Shown: positions 23,701 to 34,002, numbered from the stretch's first letter. The stretch: DNA of 64,000 nucleotides from Odontesthes bonariensis (GCF_027942865.1 NC_134526.1:1007001-1071000); one strand, 5' to 3'. The notes: generated by a model from the sequence alone, not told the origin. Numbers and translations are program-made.

Positions 23701-26011
23701 GTCTTCTTGTCCTCAGTCGGAGGCCATCACGAAGGAGGTGGCGACCGCAGAGATGACCATGAAGACCACGACCACAGAGATCAAAGATGTGAAGAGCCAG
23801 CTTCAGTCCCTGGAGATCGAGCTCCAGTCCCAGCTCAGCATGGTGAGAGCAACCAGGACGGTTAAGGTGGCAGGTGGCAGGAAGCAGGTGGCAGGTAGCA
23901 GGTGGCAGGTGGCAGGTAGCATGTAGCAGGTGGCAGCTAGCACGTAGCAGGTGGGAGCTAGCACGTAGTAGGTGGGAGGTAGCAGGTAGCACGTAGCAGG
24001 TGGCAGCTAGCACGTAGCAGGTGGCAGCTAGCACGTAGCAGGTGGCAGGTGGCAGGTAGCATGTAGCAGGTGGCAGGTAGCAGGTGGCAGATGAAGGTTT
24101 ATGGGTCTGTGTTCATTTTAGGAATGAAATACAGTTTATTTGGATTGGAGGCAGTTTGTGTTGTGGCCTGGGATCAGACCTCAGTGGCAGAAATGTCTGC
24201 ATCATCTCGGTTTGTTGCCCGTTTCCCGTCCTCTAACTTGATCGTCTCTTCACAGAAATCGTCTCTGGAGGCCTCGCTCGCCGACGTCCAAGGCCGCTTC
24301 GCCATCCAGATGAACAGCTTCCAGATGCGGGTGAGTTGGACTCTCCCAGGGTTGTGAGTTTGAGTTTGAGCGCGTCGGCCGCTTTGAGCTTCAGCACTCA
24401 GACCAACTTTACCTGTGCAGGTGGGCAGCCTGGAGGAGCAGCTGACCGGGCTGAGGGCCGACCTGGAGCGCCAGGGCCAGGAGTACCAGATGCTGCTGGA
24501 CATCAAGACCCGGCTGGAGATGGAGATCGCCGAGTACCGAAGGCTCCTGGACGGGGAGGCGTTGCAGTAAGGAGACGGTTTAATGAGCACCGATTTAATC
24601 AGAAAACAAAGAAATGATAAACCTGTAGAAGGTGGAAATATACAACATTCATTTCTGTTTTATCTGTTATTTCTGGGGCTGGGCAAGTTAACTGGTTATT
24701 ATCGCGTTAACTTGTTAATTATTTAACGCCGATAAATATTTTATGGCGCATTAACGCAGGTTTTATTATTGTAAAAGTCTGTTGAATGCATCACATTCAC
24801 ACAGTTACAGCATAAAATAAAGATAAACTAGCAGCTAACATCACCGCTACAGGTGTGAAGCTAACGGAGCTAACCGGCGCTACTTCCTGTTTTACTGGTT
24901 TCAACATAAAAGCACGTATTTCAAAATAAATAAAAATTAAAAAAACTCCTGCATTTACAGCCAAGTTGAATTGTCTTCTCAGCGTAGTAGTTCCAGTCTA
25001 AAATATCACTTAAAGGCAAAACACACAACTGATAGCAGCAAGTCATTCAAGGAAACAGACAGTGGAGCGAGGCTTCTACATAAAAACTACAGAAAGATGC
25101 TGATGTTAAAAGTGTGTTTGCACAACAAATGTTATGGCACTTTCATTCATATGGCAGCACATTTAAAATAAAACTAAATGCTAAAAGCTATACGCTACTT
25201 TTGGATTCATTTTTGGATTCTGCGTACAAATGAGATTAATCGTGATTAATCAGGGAAATCATGTGATTAATCGCGATTAATCAGGGAAATCATGTGATTA
25301 ATTAGATTAAACATTTTAATCGTTGCCCAGCCCTAGTTATTTCATGTGAAATTCATCAAACTCCACATCTTCCCTTCTTAAACTCGTGTAAAAGACACTG
25401 TTCATCGTCATCAAACAACTATTTTAGGGGGTAAACGATTCAAAGTCTCCAGGCTAATGATGAAGTTGTAGTTTAAATCAGGTGGAGTAATGTTTTATCT
25501 TTTATAAGTTTAGAATAGATTTTTTCTTTAGGTTTATGACCCAGAAAAAAATATTCATTCTGCATAAAAAAGAGAAAAATACATTTGAATCTGAGACGTT
25601 AGAGTCTTAGATAGATAAGTATTTTATTCATCCCAATTTGGGAATTTGTTGTGTTGCAGCTGCATACAGTGAAAGATATTTAAACAATTAAAGTAAAAAC
25701 AAGCAAATAGAATAAAATAAAATAAAATAAATATAAAATAAAATAAAAAGTGAATAAACATTAGCTATTTTTATTTTATATTTATTTCATTTTATTCTAT
25801 TCCATTTGCTTCGCGTCTTCAAACGCATCCTAGCTTGCTAACTTCATCACATCACAGAGGTTTCAGCTGCTTGTTTCTTTTCTCTTGCAGGTCTTCTTCC
25901 TCCTTGAGTTCTTCTTCTGCGCTTTCTTCTTCTGCGACTTCTTCATCGGTCACCACCACCAAAACGGTGATCACCACGGAGGTCATCGACGGCTCCACCG
26001 TCCTGCAGTGA
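20768..26011 (+). CDS. Type I keratin (eight coding exons, 461 aa)
   Basis: Coding exons: 20768-21283, 22499-22581, 23226-23382, 23469-23630, 23717-23842, 24256-24330, 24421-24566 and 25891-26011. All introns are GT-AG, and joining them gives one frame of 461 codons. The product is an acidic keratin that pairs with type II keratins in cytoplasmic intermediate filaments of epithelia. Residues 1-110 form a Gly/Ser-rich head. Coil 1A begins near 111 with [12 protein letters not shown]. The rod ends with [14 protein letters not shown], the helix-termination motif, and a Ser-rich tail ends [15 protein letters not shown]. Exons 2-5 are 83, 157, 162 and 126 bp, the classical type I sizes. Exons 6 and 7 (75+146) sum to the usual single 221-bp exon, so an extra intron is present. 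The helix-initiation motif reads [12 protein letters not shown] rather than the common YLDKVRALEEAN. The exact orthologue is not assigned. Confidence 0.95.
21288..21690. repeat. 19-bp minisatellite in keratin intron 1
   Basis: The array has about 20 copies of gggaggccgggggcatcat, with gggaggcaggggcatcat variants. It starts within a few bases of the exon 1 donor (gtgagg at 21284). The exon frame reads on into the array, but the intact donor and the continuation of the rod in the next exon show it is intronic. Confidence 0.95.
21757..22200. repeat. About 72-78-bp tandem repeat in keratin intron 1
   Basis: Six diverged copies of a unit containing gacaacatagctcctg, a T-run, a gcaggaaaaaaccttaaaa stretch and gatgtatgggagatcaaag are visible. 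They begin near 21759, 21833, 21906, 21977, 22049 and 22127. Most length differences are in the poly-T and poly-A tracts. Confidence 0.9.
23861..24092. repeat. Minisatellite in keratin intron 5
   Basis: Short units of the type caggtggcaggtag and cagctagcacgtag alternate between the exon 5 donor (23843) and exon 6. The array is entirely intronic. Confidence 0.9.
24331..24420 (+). other. Extra 90-bp keratin intron within canonical exon 6
   Basis: The intron begins gtgagttgga after codon cgg and ends acctgtgcag before gtgggcagc. It is phase 0. Reading through it gives a stop about 26 bases in, whereas splicing it restores the rod (SFQMR joined to VGSLEEQL). Most intermediate-filament genes of types I-III have no intron at this place, so it is probably a derived gain. 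Confidence 0.85.
24674..25335. mobile_element. Non-autonomous hAT element in keratin intron 7
   Basis: The 13-bp ends tggggctgggcaa and ttgcccagcccta are inverted repeats with one mismatch. They are flanked by a perfect 8-bp target duplication, gttatttc, at 24666-24673 and 25336-25343. An 8-bp duplication with these ends is diagnostic of the hAT superfamily. Inside, near 24965-25080 (+ strand), a remnant reads [12 protein letters not shown], which resembles the HxxxH half of a BED zinc finger from a hAT transposase. No transposase catalytic domain remains. Several gattaatcgcgattaatcag units sit at the right end. The element is 662 bp and lies wholly in the intron. Confidence 0.92.
25600..25760 (-). 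repeat. LINE-type 3' tail fragment and A-rich tract
   Basis: The text tagatagataagtattttat followed by tcatcccaatttgggaattt is, on the minus strand, the tgggatgaataaaatact tail found at the 3' ends of fish L2/Rex-like elements. It is followed by aataaaataaaataaaata simple sequence up to about 25750. It lies in keratin intron 7, between the hAT element and the last exon. Confidence 0.55.
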
Positions 26012-26231
26012 CGCGGCTGTCTGACCGGGGGCGGAGTCACATTTCAACCTATCGTCTTTCTGCATGCTGGAACAAAGCCAAGTTACCTCCGAACGATGAG
26101 GAGTGTTTTTTTCTTCCTTTTAGCTTCGTCTCTCTACAGATGTTTTCTGCTGCAGATCAAAGCGCAGCCAGTTTAAAGGGAAACTTTATCAAAAGTCTGG
26201 GTTTCTGCTGGGAAAATGTCTGTCTTCAACA

Positions 26232-26237
26232 AATAAA
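26232..26237 (+). terminator. Keratin polyadenylation signal AATAAA
   Basis: AATAAA occurs 221 bp after the keratin stop codon at 26009-26011, followed by aaactcaccaaacagtgtctctgtgttc, a GT-rich stretch suited to a downstream element. This predicts a 3' UTR of about 240 bp. Confidence 0.8.
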
Positions 26238-26359
26238 ACCCAACTAAACTCACCAAACAGTGTCTCTGTGTTCTCTATTTCTGGTTGAAACAACTCACTC
26301 CTGACATCAGATTCAGTTATTGCTGCAGCTGTGAAATTAATCAACATAAATTAAGTTAA

Positions 26360-26964
26360 CCCTCCTGTTGTCCTGCGGTTCAAAAGTGACCCACGACCAT
26401 GTTTAGCTGCAGAAAAAATACCTTAAACTATCTTTTTATAACTTTCCCTAAAGGGACCCCATCATTAGAAAAAGTCACACTTTATTTTTGTTCATGTTTC
26501 CATGTGGGCTGTACACCACTAGGGTACAAAGATTGTCTTATGGGTCATTTTTGACCCGTGAATTATAAAAACATTTAAACAGCAGAAAAAAGTTCACTGT
26601 TTTTTTCCCTTTCAATATAATTAATTCAGAAGTAATTACTTCACATTTATATAATAGCAATAATAAACCTTTATTATGTAAAAGAAAACTGAGAAAACAA
26701 GAAAACTGTTGGTCCAACTGACCAAAAAAAAAGTGTAATCCTGAAAACTGCTGATTGTCTTTTTGTATTGTGTAACAAAAAATACATGAAAAAAAATGTA
26801 TTGAATTGAGTTGAATAGATAAATAACAGGTGGTTTCATCATATAAAAATAGATTTTGGATTTAAAATTCAGTTAAGTTGCTTTATTTTGGGACTTTGGT
26901 AGGGCGGCTCATTTCTGACCCGTAGGACAAAGGGAGGAAACACAATGTTAAGACAAACAAAGGG
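26360..26964. mobile_element. TTAA-flanked piggyBac-like MITE
   Basis: A left end ccctcctgttgtcctgcgg follows TTAA at 26356-26359. Near the right side, cccgtaggacaaagggagg at 26919-26937 is its imperfect inverted repeat. TTAA occurs again at 26948-26951 and, after aaaggg, at 26965-26968. The interior has gacccacgacc and ttttgacccgtg motifs and AT-rich DNA. CCCT...AGGG ends with a TTAA target suit a piggyBac-type non-autonomous element. The right boundary is uncertain (26937 or 26964). No transposase frame is present. Confidence 0.55.
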
Positions 26965-27529
26965 TTAAAAAACTTTCAGCTCCAAACTGAATTTGAGCAG
27001 CTGGAGAGAAAAATCATCCTAAAACTTTTGTGAAAATATAACAAATATGAATAAAATTTACCGATATTTTAAAACATCTGAGAATAAACATGTTATGATA
27101 TATATGAATATTTCTTAAAATTGCCAAAATCTAAATGATTGTAGTAATTCTAAGTGTAGGTTTGATCAATATATATTATTTGGTTATTTGCTCCTTATCT
27201 TTAATATTCTTTATTCAAACTGATTGGTCATCAGTCTGAGAATCATCCACATGTAAAATTAATAGTTGTATTTCTGCTGCTCACCATCTAAAGATGTTCA
27301 AACACGTTTTAAAGGTTTCGTTTGTTGAGCATAATTTATATCCGAGTGTCTTGTGGATTTTTATTGGCACAAAATAACTGAATTACTGCTTTTCTGGCCT
27401 AAAACAATGTAAAACTGACCATGAAAAAGCTCTTTGTATCCATGAGGACAGTCAGTCCCCACAGTGACGAAGGTCCTCACGGGTAGTGACCCAGTCGTCC
27501 TGGTGTCCCCACTATGTGTGCTGAACATG

Positions 27530-27574
<45 letters not shown>
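27530..27574. repeat. (AC)n microsatellite
   Basis: About 22 uninterrupted AC dinucleotides. Confidence 0.98.
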
Positions 27575-27576
<2 letters not shown>

Positions 27577-27822
27577 ATCTGCTGGTCCAGATCAGTGGAG
27601 CCGTATAGTTCCAACCTGAACCACGATGAACTGTTTACCTGCAGCGCCCCCAACAAGTCAGTTTTTACCTCTGAAAACTTTGTGCTTTATTTTTTATTGT
27701 TTTAAACATGAAACACAGGCAAACATTTATCATCACACCAGTTTCAGAGTCCTGAACTTTAACATCCATTAATAAACCCTAAAAGTTCTCCGTCTCTTAA
27801 AGTCAAACTGGGAATAATCCAA

Positions 27823-28557
27823 GGCTGTGTTCGAAACCGCCTACTACATTCTACATACTGCATACTGCATACTTCCATACTACATACTACATACTGTATA
27901 CTGCATACTACATACTGCATACTGCATACTGAATACTACGTACTACATACTGCCATACTGCATACTTCCATACTACTTACTACATACTGATCGATCAGAC
28001 AGTATGCAGAGCGTTTACCCACAATGCATTTCGCTCCTGCCCGAGCTGAAATCAGCCGGCCTGAAGCTGATTTCCCTTAAGCTCTAAACTCTGTAAACTT
28101 TAGCAACATTTGAAACATTTTCAGGTGAGAAAGTAGTCGTTTAGATCCCCAACGTGTTGAAAACCTGACAAAATACCGGCTGTTTACAATTTTGTTCCCA
28201 CGAATTTGGCGCTGCTAAAGCTAGCCGCAGTGAGCTAACGCACTTCCTGTTATTTTCACAAAATAAAATACCCGTTGCCTTTTATCATAGGGAAAGCCAT
28301 TACCATACAATTGGTGCTTTTGTTTTGAAAACAGGAAGTGAACCTACCCTCGTTGTAGCTAGCTTGAAACTGCCGTTTTGACAGGAAATGACGATCGGCG
28401 ACGTCACGTTACGTTGCATCTTGGGTAGTTTGAGTATGAGTAGTAACCTCATGATGCATGATGCAACATTTCAGAGAATCTAGTATGCATCCGGGAACTA
28501 AAAAAAAGTTAAAGTTAGTAGGAGTAGTAGGAGTAGTAGGCGGTTTCGAACACAGCC
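27823..28557. mobile_element. Terminal-inverted-repeat element, copy A (735 bp, short heptamer core)
   Basis: The left end ggctgtgttcgaaaccgcc and the right end ggcggtttcgaacacagcc are perfect inverted repeats, extended on both sides by ctac/gtag. Next to the left end, about 27841-27990 is a degenerate array of 7-bp units (catactg, catacta). A unique body with agcgtttacccacaatgc, then ctgtttacaattttgttccc, then ttgcatcttgggtagtttga follows. Copy B at 58060-60531 is the same element in opposite orientation with a much longer heptamer array. No transposase is encoded, so it is non-autonomous. I could not establish a target-site duplication, so the superfamily is left open. Confidence 0.9.
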
Positions 28558-29483
28558 CAAGACATTCTCTGGTGACATCATCAGGTCGGCTGGCAGTTTT
28601 AAGTTGCTTCGAGTTGGTTTTTACCACCGAAAACTCAAAGAGAAATTCAGCTGTTCCATTATATGCATTTCTTTAACCATTTCGGTCCACTCAGCAGTCG
28701 TGTGAAGCTCTTTATTCAGCCGCTTCCTGCTTTGTTTGCTCCCCGTTAGTCAGGCTTCAAACTAATCTATTTTACAATGTTCGTCCATTAGGGGGCGACA
28801 TTGTCCAACAACGTCCAAACTCTGGGTTTCTGTGTTGTAACCGCTCCGTTTTTGGTGCCATGACATACCTTAAAGTATTCTTCCCTCACCTGAGGTGCTG
28901 AAGGTAGTTCATACGTTTCACCCGTCATCCTCTGAGAGAGATTCTTTTTCCCACCTCATTTCTATGATGTGTGGAGTCCCCTTTCAGGCTGTAAAACTGA
29001 GTAAATCCGGTAGAATCAGATCATTTTTAGCCGTTGGAATGTCTTTAAATGACCAAATACCTACAGGAGCTGCAGTCCAAGCAGAAAGTTTATTCAAATG
29101 TCTTCTAAGGAAAGTTTTCTCTCCCATTTTCAACTCGAGTAAGGACGGTAGTTTGATTGAGCTTTTATTTGGGTAAGGCTCATGAGAACATCACCTGCCT
29201 ATCAGCACAAAGGGTGGTGCTAATGTTTCTCTCTTTTTTTTTTAAAATCACTGTCTTTTTATTAAGTTTTTTTTCCTTTTATGCATACAGTTTGTGAATA
29301 CAAAGTGTTTATCTGGCAGAGACATAAAATAATATACAAAAAAATGAATCCCTACAAAGTAATCCCATTCAGCCCACCCAGGTCACTGCCCAGTAGGTCC
29401 ACGCACTACATTCCCTGACAGAAACAGAGCACATTTTTATAAAATAAATTAATCTAGAGGATTATTTTATATTTTTAAATTAG
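28558..29483. other. Unassigned spacer
   Basis: No recognisable gene. A frame at 28895-29176 on the + strand has no known domain. From about 29220 to 29480 the sequence is T-rich on the + strand and lies just beyond the stop of the minus-strand L1 fragment, so it may hold that element's 3' UTR. Confidence 0.4.
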
Positions 29484-30450
29484 TTAACAAAGTGCCCCCA
29501 TGTTTTTTTTAAATTTACCAGTTGAGTGTTGAAGAGAGCATCTAATTCTTTCCAATTTCAAACACGACATAAGGTCACATAACCACTGCCTGTGAGTTGG
29601 AGGAGCAGCACCCCTCCACCTGGTCAGAACTGTACGCCTCGCTAACAATGAGCAGAATGCCAGAGCCTGTCTTTTAGAGGCTGGTAAAGGAAACCCCTCA
29701 TCACTGAAGCCAAAAAGAGCCAAGAGAGGGCCAGGTGTTACTGCGACTCCGGCCAACATCGTACGGAAAACATCTGTCCAGAACTGACCCAGAGCGGGGC
29801 AGAACCAGGACATATCAACCAATGTGGCTACGGCAGTTTTGCTTTTGTCGCAGTATGGGGTGATTTCTGGATAGAAACGAGATAGTTTGCTTTTGGAGAG
29901 ATGGGCTCTATGTACTATTTTAAACTGAATGAGACAATGGCGCGCACACAGAGATGATGTATTCACCAGTTTAAGTATAGAGGCCCATGTCTCATCCAGT
30001 ATAGTCGTATTCAGGTCTCCTTCCCATGAAGTTTTAAGTTTAGGTGAGGTCAACATTTTATTATAAAGCCACAAAACCATCCCTTTACGAGTCGGGTTCA
30101 ATAATAGGATGGTTTCCAACAGTGTACACTCTGGTAGGGAAACTGAGCCTGAAAAGTGAGACCGAATAAAGTTTCTGGCTTGCAAATATCTAAAAAAATG
30201 TGATTTAGGTAAACCATATTTGTTGCTAAGTTCCTCAAAGGATGCCAAATTCTTCTCTATGAAAAGGTCCTTAAAATGAATAAGCCCCCTCCTGCTAATG
30301 TTTTGGGTTGACTCCCGTTTATTTCCAGCGGCAGGAGAAGACTGTAAAGATGTTAAACATCTGATCACCAAACCTATCACCTTAATGTCAAACACAGATG
30401 TTCAAATCCAGCTGAATGGAAAGCCTTTTCAGCGTCTTCGTCCATCAGGT
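29484..30450 (-). pseudogene. L1-like LINE ORF2, C-terminal fragment
   Basis: An open minus-strand frame gives about 270 residues matching the C-terminal part of fish L1 ORF2. Examples are KSHFFRYLQARNFIRSH, the Cys-containing TPYCDKSKTAVATLVDMSWF and CPALGQFWTDVF, LLALFGFSDEG, CSLLARRTVLTRWRGAAPPT and CLKLERIRCSL. Upstream, near 30400-30450 on the same strand, a piece reading LMDEDAEKAF corresponds to the conserved LDAEKAFD block of the fingers/palm, so most of the RT core has been deleted between. The stop is at 29484-29486. The fragment is 5' truncated and internally deleted. A hAT element begins about 20 bp beyond its 5' remnant. Confidence 0.85.
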
Positions 30451-30471
30451 CTGGGACCTTGTTCTCTGCAG

Positions 30472-31969
30472 CAGTGGTTCCAAAACGTGATTTTGTGACA
30501 TCCACACGTTATTATTGCAATATACAACTACAAAAAAAATACTTTATTTTATTTTACTATATCAGTACTTTGTTTGCACTCATTTCATAATACAGAGGAA
30601 AACTCTACACCTAAAAATAATTATTTAAAAAGAAATCCTCAGAGAACCAGGTGGGAATTATGAGACTGTGACACATCAAAGGCTGAAGGACATTAAAACA
30701 GAGAAAAGGGGGAAATGGAGCGCTTTCTGGTGCGGAGCAAACCACCAACCACCAGTACAGAGACTGCCGACAACCCACCACCGAAAGAAAAGAGGAAAAA
30801 AACTGTCAGCTGACAGTATCATGAAAGTTACCCGTCTTATGGCTTCAGTTGGACCGAGTGCGTCCTGTCGGGAGAAGTTAGCTAATGCTAACTTAACTCT
30901 TAGTGAGCTAATGCTAACTTAACTCTTAGAATAGAATAAAAATAGAATAGAAAAATACTTTATTTATCCCCCAATGGGGGAAATTCAAATTCGTCAAGTA
31001 GCTCAACATTTTTTTTAAATATTTACAATGATTGAATTAACAACAATAAAAATACTACTACTAACTAAATAATAATAAATGACTAAAGTGAGCTAATGCC
31101 AACTTAACTCTTAGTGAGCTAATGCCAACTTAACTCTTAGTGAGCTAATGCCAACTTAACTCTTAGTGAGCTAATGCTAACATAACTCTTAGTGAGCTAA
31201 TGCTAACATAACTCTTAGTGAGCTAATGCTAACTCAACTCTTAGTGAGCTAATGCTAACTCAACTCTTAGTGAGCTAATGCTAACTCAACTCTTAGTGAG
31301 CTAATGCTAACTCAACTCTTAGTGAGCTAATGCTAACTCAACTCTTAGAATAGAATAGAAATAGAATAGAAAAATACTTTATTTATCCCCCAATGGGGGA
31401 AATTCAAATTCGTCAAGTAGCTCAACATTTTTTTTAAATATTTACAATGATTGAATTAACAACAATAAAAATACTACTACTAACTAAATAATAATAAATG
31501 ACTAAAGTGAGCTAATGCCAACTCAACTCTTAGTGAGCTAATGCTAACTCAACTCTTAGTGAGCTAATGCTAACTCAACTCTTAGTGAGCTAATGCTGTT
31601 GAACTTGTGAGTGGACCCTCTGCTCGGTGCCACCATGATTAAAGGAATCTGCGCCCCGACAGGCGTGTGTATCTCACTCATTTGTAAGAAGGCAAAATAT
31701 TTACAATAGCACGTTTCAATGCTGAAATGTTGCATTGATAATTTGTAGTTTAGGACCATGGACAGTTCTCTGTGCTGAATTTAAACCCGTCTGGTTTAAA
31801 TGAATGTGTTCCTGCTTTGATGAAGCCTAATTTGATAAAGTTTTTAAAATATTTCGTTAATAAATATTTCATGTGTAACATAGTTGTCTTGACATTTACA
31901 GATATTTGACATATGAGTGATAACACCTGTTATAAGGGCTATTTTGCACAAAACGTTTGGGAACCACTG
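30472..31969. mobile_element. hAT element with internally amplified repeats (1.5 kb)
   Basis: The ends cagtggttccaaaacgt and acgtttgggaaccactg are inverted repeats of the common hAT cagtggttc type. A perfect 8-bp target duplication, ctctgcag, lies at 30464-30471 and 31970-31977. On the + strand near 30800-30900 a remnant includes CREKLANANLTLS, resembling the BED-finger region of ZBED5-like hAT transposases. The middle is filled by a 26-bp minisatellite and two copies of a LINE-type tail. No catalytic domain remains. Confidence 0.9.
30880..31600. repeat. 26-bp minisatellite with duplicated LINE-tail block, nested in the hAT
   Basis: Units of ttagtgagctaatgctaact plus caactc (26 bp) occur at about 30880-30930, 31085-31345 and 31505-31600. 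Between the runs are two nearly identical blocks of about 160 bp (about 30930-31085 and 31345-31505). They contain actttatttatcccccaatg and ggggaaattcaaattcgtca, the reverse complement of an L2-like LINE 3' tail. The two blocks are about 420 bp apart, so one LINE tail was duplicated with the flanking minisatellite. Confidence 0.9.
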
Positions 31970-31977
31970 CTCTGCAG

Positions 31978-32364
31978 GTTACAGGTGAATACGGGCACGT
32001 AAACGGGTCTGATGAGCTACATTCTGTCTTCTGTTTCAGTTATTCCTGAGATCAGCTTCCAAACTAATCTGAGCAGCATCTCATTGGTCTGAAGGTCTGA
32101 ACGTGATTTATTGATGCGTCAGTGAGATGTTGATGAATTCTCCATGCTAGCATCTTTTGGGCTTTAGTTCCATTCTTGTAAAAACTTTGCTAAAGGAATC
32201 TAAATTTCTTCGTTTTGTTTTGTATCCACGATCTGCCCCAAGGTTTCAGTTTCTCCTCCAGCTTACCTCTCGTGGTCCCAGAGTCCCGTTATTCTTGTGC
32301 TTCGTACACTCGTTGACATTGAAGGCTGGTATTGAGCCTCCATATGGTCTCTTTGGGTCTGTTT
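31978..32364. other. Unassigned spacer
   Basis: No recognisable coding exon. A short + strand open frame at 32157-32411 has no domain that I know and runs into the next repeat. Confidence 0.35.
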
Positions 32365-32527
32365 TTTTTATTATTTTTTGGGGCTTTTATGCCTTTAATC
32401 AGGACAGTTGAAGAGAGACAGGAAGTGGGGGCAGAGAGAGGGGGAAAGACATGCAGCAAAGGGCCGTCTGAACTGTAGCCTCTTGTACATGGGGCGCCTG
32501 CTTAACCCACTACGCCACGGACCACCC
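32365..32527. repeat. Dispersed teleost repeat (gcttttatgcctttaatcag type)
   Basis: The sequence holds gggcttttatgcctttaatc, then gagagacaggaagtgggg, agagggggaaagacatgcag and caaagggccg. It ends with catggggcgcctgcttaacc and cactacgcca. I recognise this order from many fish intergenic regions as an interspersed repeat. I cannot assign the family. Confidence 0.6.
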
Positions 32528-32620
32528 CATGGGTTTGTTATCTACATGTAATGTTAAATGCCTTTATCCTGTTACACTTTGTGGTCCTGTGTCTGAATTA
32601 CAGATAAAAGATGTCCAGGA

Positions 32621-32935
32621 CTAAATGTATTCACACAGCAGCTAGCTAACTGGCTAACCCAGTGTGCTAAATGTAAACATCTGATCTGTGGTGTTAAAGT
32701 TTAAATCTAAATGTATTCACACAGCAGCTAGCTAACTGGCTAACCCAGTGTGCTAAATGTAAACATCTGATCTGTAGTGTTAAAGTTTAAATCTAAATGT
32801 ATTCACACATCAGCTAGCTAACTGGCTAACCCAGTGTGCTAAATGTAAACATCTGATCTGTAGTGTTAAAGTTTAAATCTAAATGTATTCACACATCAGC
32901 TAGCTAACTGGCTAACCCAGTGTGCTAAATGTAAG
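32621..32935. repeat. 86-bp tandem repeat, about 3.7 copies
   Basis: Copies start at 32621, 32707, 32793 and 32879 with ctaaatgtattcacaca and include gctagctaactggctaaccc. They are nearly identical (cagcag/catcag and gtgg/gtag differences). The last copy is truncated. Confidence 0.95.
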
Positions 32936-33111
32936 CTCGTCACGGTGCTAGCTCGCTCAAACATGATGCTGTTCCTCAGTTTTCTGTAACCAAACAAAAA
33001 AACATCAGTTGTAAAACTTACTTTCAGCTAATCATCTTCATTTCTGTGTATTAATGTTTATTAAACGTTTTTTGTCTTCTTATTTCTACAGAAAAACACC
33101 TCGTTCACGAG

Positions 33112-33850
33112 TGGGCCGGTTCTGTTCTTCCAGGCTAACTGCTCACGGACGGGTTCTGTTCTTCCAGGCTAACTGCTGATGGACGGGTTCTGTTCTTCCA
33201 GGCTAACTGCTCACGGACGGGTTCTGTTCTTCCAGGCTAACTGCTGATGGACGGGTTCTGTTCTTCCAGGCTAACTGCTCACGGACGGGTTCTGTTCTTC
33301 CAGGCTAACTGCTGATGGACCGGTTCTGTTCTTCCAGGCTAACTGCTCACGGACGGGTTCTGTTCTTCCAGGCTAACTGCTCACGGACGGGTTCTGTTCT
33401 TCCAGGCTAACTGCTCACGGACGGGTTCTGTTCTTCCAGGCTAACTGCTCACGGACGGGTTCTGTTCTTCCAGGCTAACTGCTCACGGACGGGTTCTGTT
33501 CTTCCAGGCTAACTGCTCACGGACGGTTTCTGTTCTTCCAGGCTAACTGCTCACGGACCGGTTCTGTTCTTCCAGGCTAACTGCTCACGGACGGGTTCTG
33601 TTCTTCCAGGCTAACTGCTCACGGACGGGTTCTGTTCTTCCAGGCTAACTGCTCACGGACGGGTTCTGTTCTTCCAGGCTAACTGCTCACGGACCGGTTC
33701 TGTTCTTCCAGGCTAACTGCTCACAGACGGGTTCTGTTCTTCCAGGCTAACTGCTCACGGACCGGTTCTGTTCTTCCAGGCTAACTGCTCACAGACGGGT
33801 TCTGTTCTTCCAGGCTAACTGCTCACGGACCGGTTCTGTTCTTCCAGACG
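33112..33850. repeat. 34-bp minisatellite
   Basis: About 21 copies of a 34-bp unit containing gggttctgttcttccaggct and aactgctcac. Variants are ctgatgg for ctcacgg and ccgg for cggg. The first copies alternate two variants, giving a 68-bp periodicity. The array lies directly beyond the predicted poly(A) end of the minus-strand zinc-finger gene. Confidence 0.96.
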
Positions 33851-33996
33851 GGTTCCGGGTTGTTTCCGGTCCCCGGACACATTTCCTGATAAAAAAAACA
33901 AAGATCCAACACAAACAGAACAGAAAAACCCAAAAACCCGGACGTGTCAGTTTCTTTAATAACTTCTCCAGTACAAGATGCTGCATCACTTTGTCT

Positions 33997-34002
33997 TTTA
34001 TT
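33997..34002 (-). terminator. Poly(A) signal of the eight-finger gene
   Basis: TTTATT on the + strand is AATAAA on the minus strand, about 845 bp beyond the stop codon at 34848. A second possible signal, ATTAAA, lies at 33955-33960. The region 34003-34847 has no coding exon and is the likely 3' UTR. It includes a small 10-bp repeat (tactcaccag, about 34224-34278). Confidence 0.55.

Noticed and set aside
27827..28087. Tyr/Cys/Leu/His-rich small protein
   Set aside because: It is the heptamer patch of a transposable element read in frame.
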